A stretch of DNA of 64,000 nt from Prunus persica. Taxonomy: Eukaryota; Streptophyta; Magnoliopsida; Rosales; Rosaceae. Location: contig NC_034011.1 in the NCBI RefSeq assembly GCF_000346465.2, positions 5,702,534 through 5,766,533 of the forward strand, read 5' to 3'. Below, piece after piece: positions 48,668-60,500 of the stretch. The notes under the pieces are model-generated. The model ran no database searches. It saw only the letters and a list, made by a program, of their open reading frames with translations, and was not told where the DNA came from. Position numbers and translations under genes: made by a program. Each line of letters starts with the position of its first letter. The stretch's first letter is position 1.

Positions 48668-50155
48668 TTAAGATACATATGGTAAGCTTTCACATCCTTG
48701 GCAGAAATTATTTTTGTGTTGGCTGTTTATTAATAATACTAATTTATTGGTCATATTTTTGCAGGAAAAAATTGTGTTTTTGTGGATTACAGTAGATTCA
48801 GACAAGGGGTGCCCCAAAATTGGACAGCTTAGAGGGTCCTGCCCACATAGAATTTTTTTGTAATTTCCTGACAACGTACACTTGAGATTTGTGTAAATCT
48901 GTCAGTCATCTGATCATACCTAATTTTTGTAACCTTTGAAGGATATGTTAGTATCAAATTCATGTGATATGGTTCACTTGTGCAACAACTTTGTTCACTG
49001 CAAGATGAGAGCATTCTGATGCCTAAATATACCAATTTGCTATTCATGGCTAATCTGCTAATTTTGCATTGTCATGTCGACAGGATTCACTTTTGAGTTT
49101 TTCTTTTCTTGTCATATAACCATATTCATTTTTTACACATTTATGTGTGCTAGATGGTTGCTTCTTGGTCTCATCTGTCTTCCCCATATTGCAACAGGGT
49201 AGACAGTTGCAAACCATCGCTATAGGGCACATAGATTTTCACTCAAAGTTGCTTCATGGGTTTAGGGTTAAATGGTTGGGGAAGTTACACCAATGTTACC
49301 TTAACTATAAGCCTTGTTGCAATTTGATACCCGAAAAGAAACTGAATCAATTTGTGCGGAATAAGAATTTTGTTTCAATGTGCCAACTATGACTAATTTC
49401 ATCTTTATTTTTCAAGTTTCTATCGATATTTCGGACATAAAAATACCCTTCAAATGAGTTTCACGTGTGAGTTACGTGCAATGCTTTAGACAAAAAGATA
49501 GGCGAAGTAAGGCTATACTTGGTATGTCGCAATTAAATTTTTATTGAGTTGGTCAGCTGACCTGTAATTCAAGTGGCATTGGTCTAGTTTTTTTCCCAGA
49601 TGTTTCTCTTTGGAAGACTGTTTTGCAAAAAGCAGGCTTTGGCAATGGGAAAAGTAACACTTGCCTATTTATGTGATCAAATTAATGGGATCTGATGCTC
49701 AATGAATGGTTGGGATTGATACTAAAACACAACCTTTTATTTGGTCATTTCTTGATTCATCCCACCAACTGAAGAACCCATTTCTTTTCTTCCCCAAATC
49801 AATCTACTTCTGAGTTGTGACTCTCAATTGGCCCGCACAAATTCGTTTTTGGAAAATTCCAGAAAAAAAAAAGGACAGTATGTTGGAAAATAGGAAAAGC
49901 AAATCCAATTTTCCCACAAGAATAAAGCAAAACAGTGTAAATCATGGAGCAATAGTGAAAACAAGGAAAGACCCACTGAGGGAAGGCAAAGCAAGATGCT
50001 TTTTGGCGAAATCAGTTTGGCTTTTCAAACAAATCCCAGCCATTCATTGAATCTAGCGGCTATTATTAGAAATCCGCACTTACTCCACTAGTTTTTATTA
50101 TTTTTATTATTTTTATTTTTATAACGTGGGATGTCTTTAATATTGGGAAGAAATA
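48668..50155. other. 3' flank of the ASI1-like gene
   Basis: Mixed-composition spacer. Frames of 60-80 codons on both strands lack recognisable features. No element borders seen. Confidence 0.45.
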
Positions 50156-50164
50156 TATTATTAA

Positions 50165-50284
50165 GAGTAATGCTATTTGGACACACAACATTGACCATCT
50201 TAACTGACCACTTTATGTGGCAATTGATGTGCCATGTCATGTCAGTTAAAGTGGTCAATGTTGTGTGTCCAAATAGCATTACTC
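50165..50284. mobile_element. 120-bp Mutator-type foldback MITE
   Basis: Arms of about 44 bp starting GAGTAATGCTATTTGGACAC at both ends are inverted copies with two mismatches. A perfect 9-bp duplication TATTATTAA flanks it (50156-50164 and 50285-50293). No coding capacity. Confidence 0.9.
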
Positions 50285-50476
50285 TATTATTAAATTAAAT
50301 ATTAATTAAAAAGGGGTTTGTAGTTGAAGTTGTCAGGAGTATTTATCCTATGTAGCTTTTAGGTTTAATTTTCCCTTTCATCAATATCTCTTGTATTTAA
50401 AAAAAAAAAAAACTAAATGTTAATTGGTACTTACTCCACTAGTTTGTACTTCATAATATGAGAAATTATATAATAC

Positions 50477-50736
50477 TGTTGTAAATGCATGAGTTGGTGG
50501 ATGACCACCATACCTCTTAATATTCCACCGTTGGATTTTATGTAACCTATGCACTAAGTATTTGTAATTAGTACTTGTAACCTATAGGTATATTGTAAAT
50601 GATGGTATTCAATCTTCTATCTTGTAAGCCTATAAATAGGTGGTTCTACCAAAGATTAAGGAGGGAATAAACATAGTGAAACTTTGTCTTTAGCATATCA
50701 CTTCTCTCTACATTTTCTCCTTCTAGTTTTATAACA
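50477..50736 (+). repeat. 5' LTR
   Basis: 260 bp with TG...CA ends. Contains a TATA-like CCTATAAATAGG near 50629, the likely element promoter, so transcription would start in the last 80 bp. Confidence 0.93.
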
Positions 50737-50737
50737 C

Positions 50738-50750
50738 GTTATCAGCACGA
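50738..50750 (+). promoter_or_regulatory. Primer binding site
   Basis: GTTATCAGCACGA starts two bases after the 5' LTR. It keeps the TATCAG core seen in the methionine-tRNA-primed sites of plant Copia elements. Confidence 0.6.
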
Positions 50751-50999
50751 CATTGCTTTTGGTATGTTTTTTTTCTCTGAATTTTCTTTCTTCTTATATG
50801 AGCTAGAGTCATCACATGGTATAGAGTTTCTTTGTACTCATCATCAGACTTCATCATGCTTGTTTAAGAAAAAAAAATTCTTATTCTTATTACACATGAA
50901 TATAATGCCATGTTTATGTTTTTATTTGTTTGTTTATTTAATTTTAAGTATGATCTTAATTATTATGATGAGTTTGAATTATACAAAAGATTAGGGGCC

Positions 51000-51790
51000 C
51001 GAAGTTCCGTGATCCTCATCATATAACTAGATTAGGATATAGAGTCCTTTTGATTGAATCAGAACCTGAAGTTCTTTGATTCCAAATAATTGAGGGCGTG
51101 AAGTTCCGCGAATTTAAAGAGCACATAAGGACATAAAACTCCTCGATTTTGTATTAATCAAAATCAGAATTCCATGAGGCCTACATATGTCAACAACTTG
51201 AACCAGAAGTTTCGAGTGCATATACATCGATTTGAGTATGAAGTTCAAAGCACAACTATTAATTCAATTTATTTAGATCTACGTATTCGTACCTGAAGTT
51301 TCGAATATATATTGATATGAACCTAAAGTTCATAGTTTTTCATGGATCTTAATACTATATATGAACTTGAAGTTCATTACTTATTTGTGCCTATATGAAC
51401 CTGAATTGGTTGGAAATCCAATTCTTAAACTTGTAGTTTTATTTACATATTGAATCCACATTAATATTGGATTATCTTGGAATTTCATAATCTTTAATTG
51501 ATTTATTTTATTCCTTGTTTATACCACTTTACTTATTTTATTATATTATATTTTATTTATGTTAGGTTATTAATTAATTTCGTTTTACAATGGTAATGTT
51601 TTGTATTACCGCCCCAATATTGATAGCCAGAGGCGTCTATTGGAGAAACTTCCTACTTTCTTTTGTGGGTAGGAAGTTTATGATGTTTTGAACCAAAAGT
51701 TCTTGAGGCCCCAATATTACACAACTATTATAGTTGAAGATTATGATGTCATGAACTAGAAGTTCATTGACCGAATAACTTTTATGTTGT
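51000..51790 (+). repeat. Recurring GAAGTTC motif in the retrotransposon interior
   Basis: Phrases such as CCTGAAGTTC, GTGAAGTTCC and CTTGAAGTTC recur a dozen times at roughly 25-40 bp spacing downstream of the primer site. They form a degenerate short repeat with no open frame. Confidence 0.6.
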
Positions 51791-53265
51791 GACATGACTA
51801 TCTTGGCAATCCATGTCCCACAATGATGCATAAGATTTTTATAAATTTGTAAGGACATCGTTTAAAGACTCAAATTATTGTCTTGTCTAACAATATCATT
51901 ACAAAGAACGCTCACAAATAAAAGCTGTCATAAGATCATCTCAGTCAAAAATTGACTTTGAGCCATCTTTCCTGAAATAATTCAAGGGGATATTTGTGAG
52001 CCTATACAACATCTAATTATGGATCACTTCACCAGTTTTACTGAATGTGCCTACTAAAATGGTCACATATTTGATAACGACTGTGAGTTTATTTTCCTAC
52101 ATTTTGAGACAATTTTCCCGCCGTTAGGGGGAGAAATGACAATTCCTAAAGACTCAAATTATTGTCGTGAAATAGTGTTGAATCAATCCGCTTTTGTCTC
52201 ATCAAGATAATCCATATATAAGTTGTACATATGCTAACATAGATTGATATTCTCGTATCACAATCTATTAACATGGTGACTATATATATAATGCATGCCT
52301 GAAGCATGTCAGGAATATAGGTTCTAAAGACTTAACTCCTCAGAAATGGAGATTATTTGAAAAATTCAAGCCCTATAAAAAATAACGCTCTATAGGAGGT
52401 TATGATCTACATATTCTAAATAATTCATTGTAAAAGAGATGTTTGTCCCATAAGTGACAACATAAGCCCCTGAAGAGGCATTGGTACCCCAAAGCAATGA
52501 GATGATTATAAATTATGCATGTGCATGCACATAAGAATTGTGGGATCACAAATTGATGATACATTTGGTTTATTAGTAGCTACTACAATCATCAAGGGCT
52601 ATGATTATATTAAATCACGTTTCATGAATGTCGACAAGTTAAGTGATTGACCAAAAATGGAAATAGGCAATTCCATTTATCACTAAATAAGAAGAGTTGG
52701 ATATAGAACCTATAACCCAAACACCAAATTACAAATGTTCAGTATGAAGGTTACGAATTGGTGTTTGTGAAGTGAAATAAGATCACTAATATGACATAAG
52801 GTTTCCTGGGAGAGACATGTGGTTTTAGTCTCCAATCTCATCGTAAATGCATCCACATTTCTATAAGTGCGGTTGTTACTTTAACGCAAAACTTATAGTA
52901 TGTGTTAAATGCATATTTATTAAGACTATATGGTACATGAAAATCCTCAAAGCTCATGAAATATTTGAGATATATCGGATGAAGCAACCTCTTGAAGGAT
53001 ATAAAGAGTTAACACTAAGAGTTTGAGTATTTTGAATTCAAATTTGATATTGTTGTAACATATTCTAACTACTAAATTAGTTGTTGATACTCCTAAAGAT
53101 TTCAATCATTTGAAAAGTGAAAAGCAGGTTGAATAGTGTGATAGATGATCATGTATGAAGACAATGTTGCTTGTATTGCTCAAATCAGAGAAGGAGAGAT
53201 ATTAATCAGGGGGAGATATCAATCAGGGGGAGCATCCCAATTCTACTACATTCAAGGCAGATGCG

Positions 53266-53452
53266 CGTTATACTCTTTTTCCCTTCGACTAGGTTTTTGT
53301 CCCACTGGGTTTTTCCTAGCAAGGTTTTAACGAGGCAATATAAGCTCATCCAACACCATATCAATGATTCAGAAGAAAGTTTCACTCTTTTTCCCTTCGC
53401 TTTGGTTTTGTCCCACTGGGTTTTCCAAGCAAGGTTTTTAATGAGGAAACAA
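53266..53452 (+). repeat. Duplicated block ahead of the polypurine tract
   Basis: The block CTCTTTTTCCCTTCG ... GTCCCACTGGGTTTT ... AGCAAGGTTTT occurs twice (from about 53273 and 53388), as in the 3' region of many plant Copia elements. Confidence 0.75.
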
Positions 53453-53474
53453 TGTTATTGTATGGTGGACATCC

Positions 53475-53483
53475 AAGGAGGAG
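53475..53483 (+). promoter_or_regulatory. Polypurine tract
   Basis: AAGGAGGAG abuts the TG of the 3' LTR, where second-strand synthesis is primed in LTR retrotransposons. Confidence 0.7.
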
Positions 53484-53743
53484 TGTTGTAAATGCATGAG
53501 TTGGTGGATGACCACCATACCTCTTAATATTCCACCGTTGGATTTTATGTAACCTATGCACTAAGTATTTGTAATTAGTACTTGTAACCTATAGGTATAT
53601 TGTAAATGATGGTATTCAATCTTCTATCTTGTAAGCCTATAAATAGGTGGTTCTACCAAAGATTAAGGAGGGAATAAACATGGTGAAACTTTGTCTTTAG
53701 CATATCACTTCTCTCTACATTTTCTCCCTCTAATTTTATAACA
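53484..53743 (+). repeat. 3' LTR
   Basis: 260 bp, differing from the 5' LTR by A/G, T/C and G/A. Followed at once by the AATAC duplication. Confidence 0.93.
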
Positions 53744-53748
53744 AATAC

Positions 53749-55592
53749 GGATATATCACCTCAGTTGGTGCATCTTCCACTCAAATGTGATAAAGAAACT
53801 ATTCTTTTGTTACAAATAGATTTTATTTTTTTATCCATCAATGCATCATTGATCTAATCGTATATATTTCTTGAGTTTTTCTATTTAAATCCTGCACGTC
53901 TCTTTATTCACCTCATATTCTAAGTTCACCTCAACTTCTAATTCAAATATTCACAATTTCTAAGAAAATCTCACTTTCTTCCCAAACTACCCCTAAATAC
54001 ACATCTAGCAATAAAATTAAAATAAAAAACTCATCAACCTCACACCCACACCCCACACCCCCATTATCTTGCCCCTCACCATTCTAAGTTCGGCTCAATC
54101 TCACATTACTTAAAGAGATAAAAACAATATTGTCAATGTGTAGCATGATTATTTTATTTATTTTAAAAAGTTAAGAATCAACTAGGAAGAAGGATGGATA
54201 AGTACCCTACTGGAGATGGCATTAGTAAACACATGAACCAAAGGCAACCATAGCATCTTACTACTTCAAAAAATCAAAATTATACGTCAATTTGATCCAC
54301 CTAACAAATTAATATTTCTACTGTTTGATTCGATACTTATAAAATAGAATTTCAAATTCCAATTCCATATTTCAAAATGGGAAAATAAGGTGGTGGTCAT
54401 ACTTTACTAGTTTTTTTAATTTTTTATTTTTTTTATAATAATTCCAAACAGCAGAGGGTCAATCTTAAATGGGAAAATTTTTAAGAGCTTAATGATTTAA
54501 ATATTGAGATCAACAAAAAAAAAAAAATTGTAGGATTTATATAGAAAAACTTTTTTTCTTCGCTTTGTTAGTAAATCTCAAACTCGAAAAACACTTGAAG
54601 ATATTAAGGAACCTGTTCATAAAAAATGAAAACTTCTTGAAATTTGAAAGTCAATCCCAATTTAGTGGACACATAAATCATGTGATGCAAGAACCTTTTT
54701 TTTTCTCAGCCTTTTCTACCTCCTCCATTCTTCTAAGAAGAAATCATATATACACAAGTTTTGGTGATGTCTGTTGCACTAGCTCCATTCTTCTCTGAGG
54801 TCCAAAACGAATTCTCAAACCTAAAACCAGTCTTTTACTTCTACTTTGCCATTTAAACTTGCCAGCTTGCAGATGTATACAGCGAAAACATTAACATCTC
54901 TTTTGTTATTTCTTTAGAAATTGACATGACAAGGATGCTCTGTGCCTCCGCAAACATCACTTTCTTTGAACGTTCTTGCTGATCAAGTCAAGTCGTGGTG
55001 CATCATGCATGCCATATGAATTCATAATCTTCTTCCTTTTTTTTCCTTCTGTCATGAAAGTGAATTTTAATACATATGAAAGAGAAGTTTAGGTAAATGG
55101 CTGACCCTTTTTTTGTTTTTGTGCATGGGTGAGGTGTGAGTTGGAAAAATGAGGGTGTGTAAATGGTCTTTCTCCATGTCGACATTAGTTTTGGTAAAAA
55201 TATAACTCCACAATTTTCACATTGGAACTTCAGAAATATATATAGGTCAGTTGAATACAACTAAATGACTAAGACAGCACTTGATATGATAGTGATGGAG
55301 ATAGTCCAAGCAATTAGGTCCAAATTACAGTTCGTTTTAAAATTTCTTTTTTTCTTCTTCTTCTTCTCCCATAAGAGGAGCCATCTCATGAGCTCCTAAC
55401 TTTGGTGATTCCATCTAAATCCTCAGATAACGACAATGGAGTTCACGAATCAACAGAAGCTAGTGGGAATATGACAATACAAGGAAGGCCAACTTGTAAA
55501 ATGGAAAAAATTATTGCCAAAAAATCTCTAAATCAAGGGAAGTTGACTTATTGGATTGTCGTAGGATTAATTAGTAAGCGTTTCAAGGATGC
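53749..55592. other. Gene-free AT-rich spacer
   Basis: Contains a C-rich patch (ACACCCACACCCCACACCCC near 54041) and T-runs. Frames are short. No borders found. Confidence 0.45.
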
Positions 55593-55600
55593 TTGTAATT

Positions 55601-56123
55601 AGGGGTGTGAGCGGATCTGATTCGGATAAGATATACCTCAATTCAAATACAAATCCATTTATAATTGAATTATCGAATTCGGATCGTATCTGGACTATCG
55701 GACTGCACCTATCAATCCATATTCATTAAGAATCGGATTATTATCAATTATTTTGAAATGTACAAAAAATAAAATTTTCATTAGTAGTCTCGTTCTTTTA
55801 TTGTATTTATCTACTTTTTATATCAAATTTTGATATTTTATCATAAAATTAGTTCTAAGTGTATTCTTAGTGCATATAAAACTAAAATTACTCATTTACA
55901 CATATAAAATATTAATATTAAGCATATAAAAACTAAATTATACTTCATACTAAGTCAGATTGGATTATTATCGGATCATATCAACTATAATCCATAAATG
56001 GATCCATTCATAATTGGATTATCAGATTCGGATTGTAATCGGATTATCGGATTGAGAAGTTCAATCCATCTCCTATTAATTACACCGGATTCGAATCAAA
56101 ATCCAATCTATTGACAGGTTTAC
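55601..56123. mobile_element. hAT-like non-autonomous element, 523 bp
   Basis: A perfect 8-bp duplication TTGTAATT (55593-55600 and 56124-56131), the hAT length. Ends are short and imperfect (AGGGGTGTGAGCGG and, from the right, GTAAACCTGTCAA). The interior has many GGATTATCGGATTC-like repeats in both orientations, a common subterminal pattern of hAT elements. Confidence 0.78.
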
Positions 56124-56213
56124 TTGTAATTGGGGTCAGGTATTAAGTCTGCTACATCTTTTCTGGCCTTAATGATGTTTCCCTCATATACTCACCGATA
56201 TTTTATACTTGTA

Positions 56214-56694
56214 GGCCGGCCCGTCTGGTTCATGAAAAAAAAATTGATGAGAAATCATTTCTCATGCAATTTCCTAAAGGATGAGAAATGGAAGAAGAAG
56301 AAATAATAAATTGGTATTTACTATGTTTGCTAATGTTAGGGAAGTAACTGGGAAATACCACTTTATTATTTATTTTTCCATGTTTGGTTTGTGTAAGTAT
56401 GCAAAACAAACTTTGTCTAGTTTTTCAATTATACTCCTATTAGAAATATGAACTAAATAAAATAATAAAATGAATGCATTTAATGTTATATTGTAATTCT
56501 AAATTGTTATTGGAGTCAAAATTTCATGAAAAAAGTGCATTTAGTGCTGGCATTAGTTTCCCATAAGAATATAAAATGAAACCCAAGGGGGTTGGAGGGT
56601 TTCATTTCCCCCATATTTTCTCATGTGTCATTATTTCCCATACATGGACTCACCAAACATGAGAAATTATGATTTCTCATTTACCAAACACACC
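56214..56694 (+). mobile_element. Tourist-like MITE, family A, 481 bp
   Basis: Ends GGCCGGCCCGTCTGG and, from the right, GGTGTGTTTGGTAAATG. The core ATGCATTTAATGTTATATTG matches the family-A copy at 38764. Flanks suggest a TA-containing duplication but cannot be fixed by eye. Confidence 0.65.
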
Positions 56695-56964
56695 TATAAT
56701 GGATAGTGAGATTTCAAAGTTCTCAAATTTGATACCCACATAAATTTAGAGAGAAATTGTTCTTTTAGCAGATGACATACCGTGTTGTATTATCAAACTA
56801 TGAATTAAGGCCGTTGATTAAATAATATCATGTATTATATCATTGTCAGAATATGAATAAAAACCATTGATCAAATAGCTGTCTCCTTATGTGAGTCCCA
56901 AAGATATTCTCCACAGAGAGGTGAGAAGGAAGAGGGTCATTGCCTCTCCTCTCTTTCTCTCCCC

Positions 56965-56989
56965 TTTTTTTTTTTTTTTTTTTTTTTTT
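56965..56989. repeat. Poly(T) run of about 25
   Basis: An uninterrupted T-run after a CT-rich stretch. It could mark the tail of a minus-strand retroposon, but no body is recognisable. Confidence 0.85.
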
Positions 56990-57239
56990 GGTTCTTAAAA
57001 TATAGGCCCTTTTAACTCTAATACTCTAGACTTAAACTCACCTATCTTTCAACCTTTATAAAAGAAAAACCCAAATGTGAATGTAGTTAATAGTTGTCCT
57101 AGTAATAGAAAACATTTACAATTTATGCCATCTTCATACTTGTCAACACTATAACGTTCTCATAGCATTTCCATAAATAAATAAAAAATCCTTGGTTTTT
57201 ATCATTTATATTTAATCCCTATTATTTGGGCACTTATGA

Positions 57240-57780
57240 TTTAGCATTTATATATTGATTAGATAATTATCCGTTGGAAAATTATAGGGATACATACGTA
57301 AATAATTTACTAGGTAATTCACCTATATTTTGTAGGTATATTTGTTTGTCAAATATTTTGTAGGTATATTAATTTAATTAGATTGTACAGAGAAATTATT
57401 TACAAAATATGGCAATACATGGGTAAATAATTACTAGTAATGCATATACGTAAATTATTGAATTAGATTGTATAGGTAAATTATTTTATAGTTGTACTAA
57501 TTTAATTATATTGTATAGGTATTTTACAAACTGAGATAGGTACATTATTTACATTTATATTATATACGTTCACTATTTATCTATATGCACCTATTTTTTT
57601 CAGGTCCCTAATTTACCTAGATTATATAAGTAAATTATTTACCTATAATTCTTTTTGTTCTTTGCTAAGACTATGTATATTAATTTACCTATATTTTTAA
57701 GTACAATGATTTAATTATATTTAAAAATACAATCTAAATAGGTACATAATAATTTTGAATTTAAAAGAATGGGTACATTA
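57240..57780. repeat. Degenerate TAGGTA / AATTATTTAC repeat field
   Basis: Phrases such as TTGTATAGGTA, AATTATTTACCTA and TTAATTTAATTAGATTGTA recur with drift about every 40-80 bp. No frame or ends; likely an old satellite-like or MITE-derived tract. Confidence 0.5.
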
Positions 57781-58079
57781 ATCTATAAATGAAATTTGAA
57801 TTAAAGAGAATTGGTAACAATTGATGGAATGAAAATTGAATATATTGCCCAAAAAAAAAAAAAATCCCCTGCCCAAAGAACACAGACAAACTAAATTGAT
57901 TGTAAAAGAAACAAATAAGAACATTAAATGTCACTAGTTGAAAAAATAATAATAATAAATTACAGCAAATCAGTTGAAAAAAATAAATATTAATTTACAC
58001 CAAACCAGTTTGAGAAAGTAAACACTCCTGACCGCTTGAGGTGTGTAACAACGCTCTCACTCGCCTCCATGAATTCTTA

Positions 58080-58560
58080 GGTCGCGTTTGGTTCATGGGA
58101 AAGGAGGCTTGGAAATGAGAATTCAATTGCTTTTCCATGTTTGGTAAGTCCAGGCATGAGAAATGATTGTCCGGCACATGGGAAAGTAGGGGGGAAAGTG
58201 AAGCCCTCCTCTTAACTTGGGTTTTGTTTTCCCTCTTCATGTGAAAGTTTTGGAAAATGAGCCAACATTCAATGCACAATTTTCATGACTATTTTGTCTC
58301 TATGAACAATTTATAATTACAACGTATCATTAAATGCATTCTTTTTTTATTTGATTTAATATGGGTATAATTGGAAAATTATACAAACCTTGTTTTCCAT
58401 TCCTACTCAAAACAAACATGGGAAAGGAAACAAAGTGAAATCTCCCGGTTACTTTCCCGACATTACCAAACATGGGAAAAGAATCTTTCATTCCCTTTCC
58501 TTGGGAAATGACATGGGAAATGATTTCTCCTCAAATCCATTCCGTGAACCAAATGGGGCC
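58080..58560 (-). mobile_element. Tourist-like MITE, family A, 481 bp, inverted
   Basis: TTA flanks both ends (58077-58079 and 58561-58563). Ends are GGTCGCGTTTGGTTCATGG and, from the right, GGCCCCATTTGGTTCACGG. The interior carries the family-A core in reverse (GCATTTAATG on the minus strand). It has the same length as the copy at 56214. Confidence 0.82.
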
Positions 58561-58565
58561 TTAAA

Positions 58566-59258
58566 AGTTAATTCCCGTCAGCCCGAGTCTACCCAACCCT
58601 CTCAAGGGTCTGTCCAGTGGGTGAAGCCTCATCGGGGATGCTTGAAGGTTAATGTTGATGGTGCTTAGGGTCCTAGAAGGTCCGTGGGGGGCCTTGGTGT
58701 TGTGGTTAGTGACTTAGTTGGGCATTTCATTGGCTGTTGAAAGGGGTTTTATGAATGTTTCTTGAGAGTGATGCTCTTCAGATTGTGTCATCAATTCGCA
58801 GTTCGTCTATTGATTGGTCTTTCTTAGGGCCAATTTTGGAAGATACGAAGACTATGTTGGCTCAGATCACTGGAGAAGGTTCTACCAATATCAGCCAAAA
58901 CGCCAATGGTGTGGCTCATTGTATAGCCAAGTTTGCAGCTCACATTGGTAACTTTGTTCATTGGTTCGAGGAATCACCGGATTTAATTGTTCATATCTTA
59001 TTTGATGATTGTAACTTGTAGTCTTTACAGACATGCTCTTAGGGGTACGTTAAGGACTCTATCAGAGGCAAGGTTCCTTTTCCTGCTTACGGTTGAGAAG
59101 GTAGGCTACTTCTGTAGCCGACGACCACTACGCTTCATTTGGTATAGAGTACTCGCCTAATCCTTTAGGACATGGTCTAGTCTTTATACTTGTTACTCAT
59201 TTTTCTCATTAATAAAATCATATCGTTGTTCATTCAAAAAAAAGAAAGAAAAAGAAAT
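58566..59258 (+). pseudogene. LINE 3' fragment with broken RNase H-like domain and A tail
   Basis: Conceptual pieces read VQWVKPHRGCLKVNVDGA, a stop, GGLGVVVSDLVGHF, a stop and frame change, then FLESDALQIVSSIRSS and NANGVAHCIAKFA. These are the successive blocks of the RNase H-like (RVT_3) domain carried at the C-terminus of plant L1-type LINEs. A 3' untranslated stretch and an A-rich tail at 59236-59257 follow. The 5' part is missing, as is typical for LINEs. It is dead: at least two stops and one frameshift. It abuts the Tourist MITE on its left. Confidence 0.75.
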
Positions 59259-60500
59259 CAACACAATTAATTGAGGAAAAGTAAACTATAATGAGGGGTA
59301 TTTTTGGAATCTAAAAATTACAATAAATTAGATTTGTAGATTAATTAGGTAACTGGCTTAGTTGGATCCTAGTCATTAGGTTTTTCTTGTAAAAGTCATG
59401 GTTTTATTTATAGAAAAATAACGTGATGGGTTGCAGGTAAGAAAAAATGAGTTTCAAGGGGAAAAACTAAATTTACTATTTTTTTTGGCTAGTGAATAAG
59501 TCCAATGGGACATTTTGAATAAGAAGCTCATTGTGGTGATTTCTTCTGAGCCATGCACAGATTGAAGTTCCCCATCACCCCTTTTAGGCATTCTCAAACA
59601 AATCCTTCTCCCAAAACCCATTCTCTGACATTGCTCATGTTCTCTAAATTTTGGTATACAACGTCTTTGACGGAGGTTGCTATAAATCACATAATTATTC
59701 TTTGTATCAAAGTAGTTGTTTTCGTTTATTTGTTCACTCTTATACTCATGTAGATTGTTGGAAACCATGTTTTCCCTATATCTGTTACAGATGCGATGGC
59801 AGGTGTGGCTACGACACCTCTTCTTTAGGTGGTGGTGGTAGGGTTCATGGTTTGCTTTAGGGTTTCGATTATGTTGGGTATGTGGACTTTGTTTGGGTTT
59901 ATGGTTAATTATGGTGATGTAAGCTAGTAGTTTTAGTGCGGCTTTTGTCCGCTTTAGTTTTGTTTTTAAGATGTTAGTTTGTTGCCCTTTGAGGATTGTT
60001 TTTAAGATGTCTTGTTGATATATTTGATTGTGTTGTTAAAGTTTATCTAATGAAATTTATATTTGATAAATAAATAAAAAAACCATTGATCAAATAAAAT
60101 AATAATTGAATGTACAATACATATTTATTGTCTCGTAAGCCAAATTCACATTTATATTCCCGAGATCACACACACTAATTAGCAATTAATATTTGTGAGA
60201 TTGCAATATACAAACGTCCCGTTCTTGTGCACAGTGCACTGCAAATATTATTGCACATAAATTAAATACAGAAGTCAAAATGAATAGGTCATCAAGTGAA
60301 TTGGTGGGTGTTCTTTTTCCAGATGTTAAACATTGAAGTGTGAAAGTAATAATATTAGTTGTTATTTTCATATTTTGGTTGGATTATTATTATTATTATT
60401 AATTGGGTAGAAAATAAACAAAGCAAAAGTCGAAATGGAAAAAATGGAAATGGAGGTGCACGGCAGAGCAGAATCCGCATAGTACTCTCTGGCGGGTTTT
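59259..60500. other. Spacer upstream of the BOR gene
   Basis: AT-rich. The stretch 59800-60080, ending in TAAATAAATAAAAAAA, looks like another retroelement 3' end but carries no identifiable domain. Confidence 0.4.

Larger units (their letters stand above)
50477..53743 (+). mobile_element. Copia-type LTR retrotransposon, 3.27 kb, coding region decayed
   Basis: Two 260-bp LTRs (50477-50736 and 53484-53743), both TGTTG...ATAACA, differ at three positions, all transitions. AATAC flanks both sides (50472-50476 and 53744-53748). A PBS-like GTTATCAGCACGA follows the 5' LTR and a purine tract AAGGAGGAG precedes the 3' LTR. The interior is about 2.7 kb, too short for a full gag-pol. Fragments remain: an integrase-like phrase near 51985 (QGDICEPIQ) and an RNase H phrase at 53145 (MYEDNVACIAQI). 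Copia affiliation rests on these phrases and their order. It must have moved with enzymes made elsewhere or decayed after insertion. Confidence 0.92.

Noticed and set aside
55402..55602. 66-codon frame with GRPTCKMEK
   Set aside because: Could be a transposase or transposon remnant, but too short and without flanking support.
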